In this document: one piece after another, positions 33,716-42,248 of the stretch
How positions within the stretch are numbered: position 1 is the stretch's first letter
Layout of the letters: every line of letters begins with the position of its first letter
Source of the DNA: Tabrizicola flagellatus
Lineage (GTDB): Bacteria > Pseudomonadota > Alphaproteobacteria > Rhodobacterales > Rhodobacteraceae
Assembly: GCF_008271465.1 (NCBI RefSeq)
Contig: NZ_VMDU01000001.1
Coordinates: 1 to 64,000 of the forward strand
Reading direction: 5' to 3'
Length of the DNA stretch: 64,000 bases
The notes under the pieces: generated by a model
What the model saw: only the letters and a program-made list of their open reading frames with translations
What the model was told of the DNA's origin: nothing
The model's database searches: none
Made by a program: the position numbers and the translations under genes

Positions 33716-34830
33716 ACAGGGTTGCGGTGGAGTTGGGGGACCGGTCCTACGAGGTGCGGATCGGCCCCGGCCTGATCGCGCGGGCGGGGGAGGAGATCGC
33801 GCCCTTGCTGCGCCGGCCCCGCGTGGCCATCGTCACCGAGGAAACCGTCTCCGCCCGCCACCTGCCGGCGCTGACCGACGCGCTTGCAGGCGCGGGCATC
33901 GCCACGTCCGCGCTGGCCCTGCCGCCGGGCGAGGGGACGAAGAACTGGGAAAACCTCGCCCGCTGCACCGAATGGCTGCTTGAGCAGAAGGTCGAACGCC
34001 GCGACGTGGTACTGGCCTTCGGCGGCGGGGTGATCGGCGATCTCGTGGGCTTTTCCGCCGCGATCCTGCGCCGTGGGGTGCGTTTCGTGCAGTTGCCGAC
34101 GACGCTTCTTGCGCAGGTGGACAGCTCGGTCGGCGGCAAGACCGGGATCAACACTGCGCAAGGCAAGAACCTCGTCGGCGCCTTCCACCAGCCCAGCCTC
34201 GTGCTCGCCGACATTTCCGTCCTCGACACGCTGCCCGACCGCGACTTCCTGTCGGGCTATGGCGAGGTGGTGAAATACGGCCTTCTCGGCGATGCCGCCT
34301 TCTTCGACTGGCTGGAACGCGACGGCCCCGCGATCCGGGCGGGCGATGCCGCCGCACGGCTGCGAGCGGTGACGCGGTCGGTCGAGATGAAGGCCGGGAT
34401 CGTTTCTCGTGACGAAACAGAGGAAGGCGAGCGCGCGCTGCTGAACCTTGGCCACACCTTCTGTCACGCACTGGAAAAGGCCACCGGCTATTCCGACCGC
34501 CTGCTGCACGGTGAGGGCGTGGCGATCGGCTGCGCGCTGGCCTTCGCGCTGTCGGCGCGGCTGGGCCTGTGCAGCCAGGAGGAACCCTCGCGCGTCCGGG
34601 CGCATCTGGCGGCAATGGGGATGAAGGTCGATCTGGCCGACATTCCGGGCGATCTGCCGGGGGCCGAGGCGCTGATCGCGCTGATGGGGCAGGACAAGAA
34701 GGTGGTGGACGGCCGGTTGCGCTTCATCCTCGCGCACGGGATCGGCCGGGCCTTCGTGGCCGAGGACGTGCCGACCGAGGCCGTCCGCGCGGTGCTGGAC
34801 GACGCCCTCTCCGGGCGCCGGCCGACCTGA
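33712..34830 (+). CDS. aroB: 3-dehydroquinate synthase
   Basis: A 372-residue NAD- and metal-dependent cyclase that makes 3-dehydroquinate from DAHP. It has PGEGTKNWENL, GGGVIGDLVGFSA, TTLLAQVDSSVGGKTGIN and the metal histidines in GHTFCHALE and LLHGEGVAIG. GTG start at 33712, coupled to aroK. Its stop lies inside a 14-base palindrome (34827-34840) that also contains the stop of the convergent lipoprotein gene. Confidence 0.95.
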   Translation: MNRVAVELGDRSYEVRIGPGLIARAGEEIAPLLRRPRVAIVTEETVSARHLPALTDALAGAGIATSALALPPGEGTKNWENLARCTEWLLEQKVERRDVVLAFGGGVIGDLVGFSAAILRRGVRFVQLPTTLLAQVDSSVGGKTGINTAQGKNLVGAFHQPSLVLADISVLDTLPDRDFLSGYGEVVKYGLLGDAAFFDWLERDGPAIRAGDAAARLRAVTRSVEMKAGIVSRDETEEGERALLNLGHTFCHALEKATGYSDRLLHGEGVAIGCALAFALSARLGLCSQEEPSRVRAHLAAMGMKVDLADIPGDLPGAEALIALMGQDKKVVDGRLRFILAHGIGRAFVAEDVPTEAVRAVLDDALSGRRPT

Positions 34831-34836
34831 CGGCCG

Positions 34837-35322
34837 TCAGAACAGAAGCTTGTAGACGTTGCCGTTGGTGTCGCTGGCCTGACCCGAGCCGCTGGCGGTG
34901 CCCGACCCGATGACGAAGGTTCCCTGCACCCGGGTGCCGTCGTCGCAGACCGCGTAGATCTCGCCGTTGTTGACGCCGGCCACGGTCTCGCGCTTGGTGC
35001 CGACCTCTCCGCCGGTCTTCTTCAGCGTCAGCGACATGCCTTGCGAGTTCGACACCACACGCGGGGTCAGCGAGGACCATGTGCCGGTGCACTTTCCGCG
35101 TTCGGGCAGGCGGAAGGTCAGCGGTCCCGAGGTGCTGTTGGTGTTCCGGGCGACTGCCTTGATGACCAGGGTCGGATCGGCATCCGCGATCTCGCCCGAC
35201 AGCGGATAAAGCTGCATCGTGCTGCTGGTGTCGGCGCAGGCCGCCAGCGGCAGGATCGCGGCAAGCGCAAGGCGGGCCAGGGCGGGGGACCGCGGGCGCG
35301 ACTGGGTCGGATCAGGGGTCAT
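34837..35322 (-). CDS. Lipoprotein, hypothetical
   Basis: A 161-residue protein with a lipoprotein signal (LALAAILPLAACADTS; the lipid-bearing cysteine is in LAAC). The mature part has a beta-rich look (GPLTFRLPERGKCTGTWSSL, YAVCDDGTRVQGTFVI) with two further cysteines that may form a disulfide. No named family is recognised. It should be anchored in the outer membrane or the periplasmic face of the inner membrane. Confidence 0.75.
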   Translation of the reverse strand: MTPDPTQSRPRSPALARLALAAILPLAACADTSSTMQLYPLSGEIADADPTLVIKAVARNTNSTSGPLTFRLPERGKCTGTWSSLTPRVVSNSQGMSLTLKKTGGEVGTKRETVAGVNNGEIYAVCDDGTRVQGTFVIGSGTASGSGQASDTNGNVYKLLF

Positions 35323-35459
35323 GGGCAAGGGCGTCTCTGCTCGGCCGTTTCGGGCGCGTCGTCGTTCTGGTCGCGGGCCGGGACCGGCGCTGCGCCGGGG
35401 CCCGACGAGCGCGTCTATGCAGCGAAACTGACCCTCTGTCCAGCCCGACGCCTCGCCGA

Positions 35460-37136
35460 TCACGCCGGTGCGAGGGCGTTGTGGGAATTCTGCACGGCAA
35501 AGCGCAGGAAGGCCCGCAGCGAGGTCAGCGCCCGCTTGCCGGGGCCCCTGAGCGGGCTTTTCAGCGGATGCCAATGCCCGCCTTGGTGGTTCAGGATCGA
35601 CTGCGGCATGTGGCGCATCAGGCCGATGATCGTGTCGGCGACGATCTCGCTGGCGACCGGACCCAGCCGCTCGCCCTGGCCATGGTGCCGCGCCTCGGCC
35701 AGCACATAAAGCCAGGCCGGCGTCTCGGCCAGCATGCCCAGCTCCTCGGCCAGTTCGCGCAAGCCCTTCGCGCCCGGCGGCCGGCTGTCGGGCAGGGCGT
35801 CGCGCAGCTGGTCCTCGTCCAGCGCCTCCAGCCCGCAGGCCCCGGCCAGCACCTGACCGAAGGCGATCCGGCGCTGGAAGCCGCGCATCAGGTTGCGGAA
35901 GAGGATCGACCCATGCACGGCGATCTCGGAGGTGCCCATCGCGCTCAACATCCCGGGCGCGAAGGTCAGGTCGATCCGCTCGGCCCCGGTGGCGCCCTTC
36001 GGCGTCCGGGTCATCCGGTTCCAGTCGATCACCCAGTGGTCGGGCAGTTGCAGCGTCTCGGCCAGCCCGGGCTGGCCCATGTTGCGATGGGTGGTGAAGT
36101 CGAACAGGTCCTGCAACTTGGCCCCCCGGCGGTCGATCGGCCCGCCGCGGCCGAAGTTGCGGTTGAAGTCATAGCTGGCCCCGACCATGGAATGGCCGAA
36201 GCGGAAGGCCGCGGTGGTGAATTCCAGCGGCACCAGCCGCGGGCCGGGGAGCTTCTGCGCCCGGTTGGCGAAGGGCGTCGCCAGAGTGGCAGGCGACAGG
36301 AGGTTCGCCAGGAAGTCGTGCAGGATCAGCCAGTGGTAGTGCAGCGTGACCAGCTGCCGGGCGCGGGCGAAACAGGTCGCCGCATCCGGGGCCTCGCCTT
36401 CCAGCGCGGCGACGGCCTTGTTGTGGACCAGCATCAGCGCCAGGTGCAGCTGGCTGATGATCAGGTTCTCGTCGTTCCGCCGGTCGGCGATCAGCGGCTG
36501 CCCGTCCCGGCGCAGGATGTCGGGCGCGTCCGTGTCGTGATGGATGCGCGCGGGCTTCAGGCCCTTTTCCTCGAAGAATTCCGGCGGCTCGCGCCTGGTC
36601 CTGCCCAGCCGGAACCGCTTGCCGTCCGGGGCATAAAGCGCCCGGATCCCCGGGTCGGCGCTGTCGGGCCCGTCGCCGTAGAGGCTGTCCAGCGCCAGGG
36701 GCTCGGCCTGTTCGTTGACGAAATTCGCCAGGATCACCCTGGGCGAGGCCCGGTGGACCCGGTCCAGCCCGGGCGGCAGCCCGGCGTCGATCACGCCGGT
36801 GCCCTCGGGCGGTGCGGGCAGCGTGACCACATCGCCCACGGGGGCGGAGATGTCGTGGTTCACGAACTGTCCGAAATAGGTATAGACCGGCGCCAGCCGC
36901 ATCGGCAGGACCTGCGGCGTGGTCAGGGCGGTGCGGCTGTCCTTCTCGAAGGCCCTTAGCCGCCGGAAGGTCTCGGCCGGAGTGGTGCCGCGAAAGCAGC
37001 CGACATCGGCCCGCCGGGCCAGATCCGGGAACAGATAGCAGTAGCCCGACTGCGAGGCCCCTGCCGCCTCGGCCCTCGGCGCTGCGGGGGCGGGCGTTGC
37101 GCCGAACAGGCTGTGCGGGGTCGAGATCGGCGGCAT
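35460..37136 (-). CDS. Animal-type haem peroxidase
   Basis: A 558-residue member of the peroxidase-cyclooxygenase (animal haem peroxidase) superfamily. The distal motif is YFGQFVNHDIS (Gln90, His94), and the proximal histidine is in AFRFGHSMVG. In mammalian myeloperoxidase the residue before the distal histidine is an aspartate that bonds the haem; here it is asparagine (Asn93), so that covalent link should be missing. There is no signal peptide and no RTX repeat, unlike many bacterial members, which points to a cytoplasmic enzyme. It starts 13 bp after the YcaO gene on the same strand, so a tailoring role on a peptide is possible but unproven. Confidence 0.82.
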   Translation of the reverse strand: MPPISTPHSLFGATPAPAAPRAEAAGASQSGYCYLFPDLARRADVGCFRGTTPAETFRRLRAFEKDSRTALTTPQVLPMRLAPVYTYFGQFVNHDISAPVGDVVTLPAPPEGTGVIDAGLPPGLDRVHRASPRVILANFVNEQAEPLALDSLYGDGPDSADPGIRALYAPDGKRFRLGRTRREPPEFFEEKGLKPARIHHDTDAPDILRRDGQPLIADRRNDENLIISQLHLALMLVHNKAVAALEGEAPDAATCFARARQLVTLHYHWLILHDFLANLLSPATLATPFANRAQKLPGPRLVPLEFTTAAFRFGHSMVGASYDFNRNFGRGGPIDRRGAKLQDLFDFTTHRNMGQPGLAETLQLPDHWVIDWNRMTRTPKGATGAERIDLTFAPGMLSAMGTSEIAVHGSILFRNLMRGFQRRIAFGQVLAGACGLEALDEDQLRDALPDSRPPGAKGLRELAEELGMLAETPAWLYVLAEARHHGQGERLGPVASEIVADTIIGLMRHMPQSILNHQGGHWHPLKSPLRGPGKRALTSLRAFLRFAVQNSHNALAPA

Positions 37137-37149
37137 GGCGGCCTCGCGG

Positions 37150-38208
37150 TCAGAAGGGTTCGGGCAGGGTCGGGGGCGGCAGGTCGGGACAGAGCCTGGC
37201 AAAGCGTGGGCACTGCGTCCGGCCCCGCATCGCGCAAAGCCCGGGCACCAGGACCCGCACCGCGGGCAGCGGGTCGCCCGGCAGGGTCATCTCGACCCCC
37301 AGCGCCCGGTGGCCCAGCCCGCCCAGCCGTTCCAGCAGCCCGGCCATCTCCAGCGGCGGAGTGGCCCGTTCCGGACCGGGGCGGAACTGCGGCTGGTCGG
37401 TCAGCGAGGCGGCGGCCAGCCAGGCCGCCGCCTCCGGATCGCCCGCCTCGCGCGCATGGTCGAGGCTGACCTCGGTCTGCACCATCTCGGTCACCGCGGC
37501 GAGTGCCGCATCCGCCAGCACCGGCCGCGCGGCCGAGCCCATGGCGACCCTCCGCCCGTCCGGATCGGCGGCCACCGCCACCACCGCCGGCAGGCCGATG
37601 TCGCTCGTCACCTCGATCAGCCGGGTCTCGCGGGCGCGCTGGTGCAGCCACCAGAAGAGCCTCGGCTGGTGGGCATCGATGATCTCGGTCGCCACCGCCC
37701 CGCCCGGCCGCCGCCCGTGCCACCACAGCGCCACCGCGTCGCGTTCCACACATTCCCAGAGGCCCCGCGCAATGGCGCTGTCGCGGTCGGGCCCCACCGC
37801 GCAGCCGGTGGAACCGGCATCCTCGCGCAGGGGCTCGCCCAGGACCGCCGCGCAGTCCAGATAGACCTCCTGCGCCGGCACCTCGACCGTCTCGCCGCTG
37901 ACCAGATCGGTCGCAGCGACCATGGCGATCCCGTCGCGCCGCGGCAGGGTGCGCAGGTCCGGGAGGTGGTGCTGCGCCAGGCTTGCCCGCAGTTCCAGCG
38001 CCTCGGCCCCCGCCGCCAGCATCGCCTGCTGCGGCGTCAGCCCCCGTCCCGCCGGCAGACGCGGCTTCAACCCCGTCACCCCCTCTTCCGTCGGCAGGGC
38101 GACGGCCAGGAACAGCGGTGCCTCGGGTGCGTCGAGGGCCATGAGGTGGAAATCCTCGCCCAGGGCGCGCGCCATCTTGGCGATCATCTCGGCCGGATTT
38201 TGCTTCAT
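37150..38208 (-). CDS. YcaO-domain protein, TOMM cyclodehydratase type
   Basis: A 352-residue YcaO protein. The YcaO core has STGCAVG (133-139), the ATP-site E-x-x-E-R in WECVERDA (Glu152, Glu155, Arg156), and TEMVQTE (240-246), where the usual Arg after the Gln is Glu. The C-terminus PGLC...LPPPTLPEPF (343-352) has the proline-rich tail typical of YcaO enzymes that make azolines in TOMM peptides; E. coli YcaO-type proteins lack it in this form. Such enzymes activate a peptide amide with ATP and close Cys/Ser/Thr into rings. No E1-like or ThiF partner gene is present nearby. ATG at 38208; TTG at 38220 is possible. Confidence 0.8.
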   Translation of the reverse strand: MKQNPAEMIAKMARALGEDFHLMALDAPEAPLFLAVALPTEEGVTGLKPRLPAGRGLTPQQAMLAAGAEALELRASLAQHHLPDLRTLPRRDGIAMVAATDLVSGETVEVPAQEVYLDCAAVLGEPLREDAGSTGCAVGPDRDSAIARGLWECVERDAVALWWHGRRPGGAVATEIIDAHQPRLFWWLHQRARETRLIEVTSDIGLPAVVAVAADPDGRRVAMGSAARPVLADAALAAVTEMVQTEVSLDHAREAGDPEAAAWLAAASLTDQPQFRPGPERATPPLEMAGLLERLGGLGHRALGVEMTLPGDPLPAVRVLVPGLCAMRGRTQCPRFARLCPDLPPPTLPEPF

Positions 38209-38352
38209 GCGCGTATTCAAGGCAGGATGACGGACAGGATCAAGGACGGAATCGGACGCTGCCGGCGCATTTCACGCTGGCATCACGAACCGGCCGGATA
38301 GTGATCCGACAGCAGGGGCGGAAACAGCCAGGACACAGGGAGAGACAGGGGA

Positions 38353-38733
38353 ATGGTGGGATTCTTCAACCTGAAAAGCAATTCGATCGCCGATCAGGAA
38401 GAGACCGGCGAGGCAATCCTGCGGGTTGCGAAAAGCGTGTTCAAGGACACGCCGAACTCGGAATGGAAGAAGTTCAACGACGACACGCGCGGCTGGCTGC
38501 ATGCCAACGGCTACCGATATGACGGGCCAGGCGCCGGACCCAACGGCGAGATCCCCGACAGCGTCCAGATCGTGCCGGTCTACGACACGCCGAACCGGAT
38601 GCATGTGCGCATACCCTCTGCGGACGTGCTGAAGACCGTGCCCGACGTGGCGGACGAACCGTCCTACGGCAATGGCAAGTCCACCCGGTTCAAGGTGCTG
38701 CTGGCCCGCTATTTCATGCGGCATTGCCGCTAG
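38353..38733 (+). CDS. NHLP-like small protein, candidate RiPP precursor
   Basis: A 126-residue protein divergent from YcaO. Residues 71-88 (VQIVPVYDTPNRMHVRIP) match the pattern of nitrile-hydratase-leader peptides, where a strand of the kind V-x-V-x-x-D-T-P is followed by an L/V-P segment, and the helical part before it (about 19-55) fits the rest of the leader. The tail after residue 90 would be the core: it has serines, threonines and one cysteine (Cys125, in RHCR). The tail is poor in Cys, unlike classic TOMM cores. The match was judged by eye. If wrong, it is a hypothetical soluble protein. Confidence 0.6.
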   Translation: MVGFFNLKSNSIADQEETGEAILRVAKSVFKDTPNSEWKKFNDDTRGWLHANGYRYDGPGAGPNGEIPDSVQIVPVYDTPNRMHVRIPSADVLKTVPDVADEPSYGNGKSTRFKVLLARYFMRHCR

Positions 38734-38748
38734 GCGGCGGGATCCGGC

Positions 38749-40767
38749 TCAGGCGGTCTCCACGGCCATGGCCCGGGCCATCCGGATGCCCTTCTGCAGG
38801 GCAAGCCGGCCCTCGGGCCAGTTGATCGGCAGGGTGTCCAGCACCCAGGCCTCCAGCTCTTCCTCGGCCGGGGCAGAGCCGCCCTCCCACATCTGCGTCG
38901 CGATCCGGCGGAAGGTGCCGTAGGCGCGCGCCGCCTCCTGCGCCTGCCCGAGATGCGCGTAGGAGGCCACCGCCCAGACCCCGAGGTCCGGAAAGCCGTC
39001 GGGGCATTTCTCGACCGTTGCGATGGTCGCCTCATGGTCGCCCGCCATGAAATGGATGCCGGCCAGATAGGCGATGTAATATTCCGGATAGATCGGGTTC
39101 AGCCGCAGGGCCTGCTCTGCCAGGTCCTTCGCCAGATCGACATGGCCGAGGAAGCCCAGCCCGCTCGCCGCCGCGATCAGCGTCTCGGCATCGTGCGGGT
39201 TCATGTCCACCGCCAGCCGGAAATGCGAATTGGCCCGTTCCGGCGACCGCGCGATGGCCCAGTTCCAGGCCATGCTGATGTGGCAGCGCGGATCGTAGGG
39301 GTCGAGCGCGATGGCCTCGCGCGCGTGGCGGAAGGCGGCTGCGCAATCGGCCTTGCGGTTGGGATAGCCCGGTCGGACCATGCAGCGCGTGCTCAGGATC
39401 TGCGCCAGGCTCGCATGGGCGCTGGCCAGACCAGGATCCAGTTCGATCGCTCTCAGGAACAGCGCCTCGGCCTCGGCGTCGGCCTCGGCCGACCACAGCC
39501 GCGACAGCTGGTGCCCCTTCAGCCAAAGGTCATAGGCCACCGGATTGCCCGGCGTGGACCGCGCATGGCGCAAGAGCGTGATGTGGTTCACCTGGCTGGC
39601 CAGGTTCGCCGCCACCGCACCCGCGACGGACGAACTGACCTCCTGCAACTCGTGCTCGGCCACCGGGTAGAGCTGGGACCAGACCTCGCTGCCGTCGCGG
39701 CAGTCGATCAGGGTGACGAACAGCTTGCCGCTGCCCGTGCGCCAGTCCAGCACGCAGTCCACCGCGAAATCGGCGTCGATCACCTGGCCCACGGCGGTGA
39801 AGTCAACGGCGGTGGTCGAGTCGAAGCCGCTCGACGGCCAGGGGATGACGATCCAGCAGCGGAACCGCGACAGGCAGGACTTTGCCAGGAAGGCAAAGCC
39901 CTCGCCCAGGTAGTCCTTGCTGTTGTCGGTGTAGCGGGTCAGCGGCGGGCGGATGGTGATGCGCGGCGGGCCGCTGCGCGTCAGGGGCGCGGCGGGGGCG
40001 GCGGGTGCAGTGGCAGGGCGCTGAAGCGAGACCTCGCCGCTCTTGATCGCGACGAGAAGCGCATTCGAGGCCTCGCTCGGTTCGCTGTCCAGTTCCTCGG
40101 CCAGCGCCTGTTCCAGCAGCCCGTATTGCCGCAAGGCCGCCGACTGGTCGCCGCGCTGGGCGTGAAAGCGCATGAGGAACTGGTGCGCCAACTCGTGGCT
40201 GGGTTCGATCCGCACCAGTTCCTCGGCGATGCGGGTATCGGTGAAGGCATTGGCGGCGATCAGCTTTTCCAGCTGGTCGGTCAGGGCCGAGGTCAGGACC
40301 GACCGCAGCTGCGACCGCTCGATCTGCAACCAGGCCTCGAAGACCGGCGCACTGGGCTGGGCCGGGCCGAACAGCTCGCCCTGCCACAGCGCCGCCGCCG
40401 AGAGGAGCGCATTCTGGTCATGCACCGCCGTCGCGATCAGCTCGCGGAACCGGCGCACGTCCAGGTCGAAGGCCTGAGCCTTCAGCCCGACGGAAAAGCG
40501 GTCGGCTTCGACCACATCCTCGTTCTCCGGGCCCAGCACTTCCTTCAGCTCGCGCAGCGCCTGCCGCAGGCTGGAACGCGCCAGCGATTCGGGCGCGGGG
40601 TCCCAGAGCAGCGAGGCAAGCTGTTCGCGGTTCATCCTTTGGCCGGGCGACAGAAGGAGAAGGCCAAGAAGCAGCCGCGTCTTCCGCGTCCGGAACGCCA
40701 GTTCCTCTCCGGTCGCGACACGCGCGACCCGGCAGGCACCGAGGAGATCAACCTGGAAGCGAAACAT
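38749..40767 (-). CDS. BTAD/TPR transcriptional regulator (SARP-like)
   Basis: A 672-residue regulator. The N-terminus (about 1-95) is an OmpR-type winged helix (RTRKTRLLLGLLLLSPGQRM, LASLLWDPAPESLARSSLRQ). A BTAD domain follows (about 100-245), then a TolB-like segment (about 265-390) and TPR repeats to the end (WLKGHQLSRLWSAEADAEAE, AIELDPGLASAHASLAQIL). Such proteins often control secondary metabolism. It converges with the small NHLP-like gene (15 bp apart). The ATG at 40767 is preferred; an upstream TTG at 40824 has no ribosome site. Confidence 0.8.
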   Translation of the reverse strand: MFRFQVDLLGACRVARVATGEELAFRTRKTRLLLGLLLLSPGQRMNREQLASLLWDPAPESLARSSLRQALRELKEVLGPENEDVVEADRFSVGLKAQAFDLDVRRFRELIATAVHDQNALLSAAALWQGELFGPAQPSAPVFEAWLQIERSQLRSVLTSALTDQLEKLIAANAFTDTRIAEELVRIEPSHELAHQFLMRFHAQRGDQSAALRQYGLLEQALAEELDSEPSEASNALLVAIKSGEVSLQRPATAPAAPAAPLTRSGPPRITIRPPLTRYTDNSKDYLGEGFAFLAKSCLSRFRCWIVIPWPSSGFDSTTAVDFTAVGQVIDADFAVDCVLDWRTGSGKLFVTLIDCRDGSEVWSQLYPVAEHELQEVSSSVAGAVAANLASQVNHITLLRHARSTPGNPVAYDLWLKGHQLSRLWSAEADAEAEALFLRAIELDPGLASAHASLAQILSTRCMVRPGYPNRKADCAAAFRHAREAIALDPYDPRCHISMAWNWAIARSPERANSHFRLAVDMNPHDAETLIAAASGLGFLGHVDLAKDLAEQALRLNPIYPEYYIAYLAGIHFMAGDHEATIATVEKCPDGFPDLGVWAVASYAHLGQAQEAARAYGTFRRIATQMWEGGSAPAEEELEAWVLDTLPINWPEGRLALQKGIRMARAMAVETA

Positions 40768-41010
40768 GCGATACCGTTCGGGATTACAGAGGTTAACGAT
40801 GCACAGAGACACGCGGCCTTTCAACAGACGACGATCGGGAAATCCACCCTAATCCGGCGTTCCGGCGCCAGGGTTGCCCGGCCCGCTACCGATTTGGCGC
40901 TGGTGTCACGCGAAAATCACGCTGATGCCCTAGACCAGATCCTGTCCTTCGCCGCGATCCGGGGAAGGGGAAGCGCATTTTCAGACAGATCCATTTGAAC
41001 GGAGATCGGG

Positions 41011-41316
41011 ATGAAAACCCTCATCGCATCGCTGCTTGCCCTGTTCGCGGCAGGCGCCACACCCCTTCTGGCCGAGACCGCCGCCCGGATGCTGGAAAAC
41101 TGCCCCCTGACCGGCGCCACCGGCTCGGCCTCGGCCGAATGCCAGGCCCTCAGGGCCGATTACACCGACAAGGTCCAGACCTGCCTCGCGCTGCGCCGGG
41201 TGGCCGCCGAAGAGCGGACCGGCCGGTCCTCTGCCGGCAACGGCCATTCCGCCCGCGCCAGCTACATGGCCTGCGCGTCCGAAGTCCGGTTGACGCTCGG
41301 ACTGGCCGCGAAATAG
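41011..41316 (+). CDS. Small exported cysteine-containing protein
   Basis: A 101-residue protein with a signal peptide (about 1-21, ending LLAETA) and four cysteines in the mature part (ENCPLT, AECQ, QTCLA, MACAS), spaced for two disulfides. GGAG lies 6 bases before the ATG. It is not part of any clear operon. Function unknown. Confidence 0.65.
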   Translation: MKTLIASLLALFAAGATPLLAETAARMLENCPLTGATGSASAECQALRADYTDKVQTCLALRRVAAEERTGRSSAGNGHSARASYMACASEVRLTLGLAAK

Positions 41317-41333
41317 CCCTGCGGCCGCGCCTT

Positions 41334-42167
41334 TCAGCCGGTCAGGAAAGGCGCGGCCGTCATTGTCGCGGGCACCGGCACCCCCATCCGCGTCAGGATC
41401 GACGGGGCCAGCGCCAGCTGGTCCAGCACCTGGTCCTCGGGCGGCAGCGGGCTTGCGCCGAAATAGTAGAAGGCGAAGTCGCGCTGCTCCTCGCCCGTCC
41501 CGCCATGATGCCCGCGCGCGTCCTGGCCGTGGTCGGCGGTGACGATCACCTCGTATCCCGCCTGCCGCCAGCGGTGGATGAAGGGGGCCAGCACGGCATC
41601 GAGATGGCCGCAGGCGTGGTCCATCTCGACGCAATCGTGGAAGAAGCGGTGCCCCATGCTGTCCAGCGTGCAGGTGTGCAGGATGCCGTAGTCGATGCCC
41701 TTGACCTCGCACAGCCGCGTCAGCGTGCCGAAGAGGTCGTAGTCCGAGGGCGTCATCTGGTTCGCGTGCCCATAGCCGTGCATGGTGTGGAACCGGCCAT
41801 GAGTGATGGGCCCTTCGGGTTCGTCGTATTCGATGTCGCGCACCACGTCGAAGGGCGCGCGGTTGAAGAACTCCGACCAGTAGCTGTGCGTGACCGCCCC
41901 GGTCTTCAGGCCCGCCTTCGTCAACTCGCCGAAGACATCGGGAAACTCCAGCCGCCGGATGTCGGCATTGTCCCAGATCCGGTGCACCTGCGGCGGCAGG
42001 CCGGTGTGGATCGAGGCATAGCACGAGGCCGAGGTCGAGGGCAGCACCGAGCGCATCCGCCGCACCCGGGCCTCGCCCTGTTCGACCCAGCCTTCCAGGT
42101 TGCCGAACAGCCGCCGCCAGTTGCGGTAAGGCACCCCGTCCAGGATGATGAGCAGCAACTTGGTCAA
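41334..42167 (-). CDS. Alkaline phosphatase-superfamily phosphodiesterase
   Basis: A 277-residue protein of the type I phosphodiesterase/nucleotide pyrophosphatase group. The first metal aspartate is in LLIILDGVP, the nucleophile is in PSTSASCYASIHTG, metal residues follow in DSMGHRF, and VTADHGQDARGHHGG carries the D-H pair. No signal peptide, so it is likely cytoplasmic. The substrate (phosphodiester or sulfate ester) is not evident. It lies downstream of the peptide ABC genes and could be read from the same transcript, with an 81-bp gap that holds a repeat. Confidence 0.8.
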   Translation of the reverse strand: MTKLLLIILDGVPYRNWRRLFGNLEGWVEQGEARVRRMRSVLPSTSASCYASIHTGLPPQVHRIWDNADIRRLEFPDVFGELTKAGLKTGAVTHSYWSEFFNRAPFDVVRDIEYDEPEGPITHGRFHTMHGYGHANQMTPSDYDLFGTLTRLCEVKGIDYGILHTCTLDSMGHRFFHDCVEMDHACGHLDAVLAPFIHRWRQAGYEVIVTADHGQDARGHHGGTGEEQRDFAFYYFGASPLPPEDQVLDQLALAPSILTRMGVPVPATMTAAPFLTG

Positions 42168-42174
42168 GAAAAGC

Positions 42175-42202
42175 CTCCTCGTGCGCCTTCGGCTTCTCGT
42201 CG
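42175..42202. repeat. 28-bp repeat, left copy
   Basis: The 28 bases, starting CTCCTCGTGCGCC, are identical to 49408-49435. Both copies are followed by a GAGGAG...GACGAGC segment that can pair with the start to form an imperfect hairpin. The copies flank the ABC importer and CocE hydrolase genes. Confidence 0.75.
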
Positions 42203-42248
42203 GGAGGCCCCCAGCGAGGAGGGACGCAGTCCAACGACGAGCGGCGGT

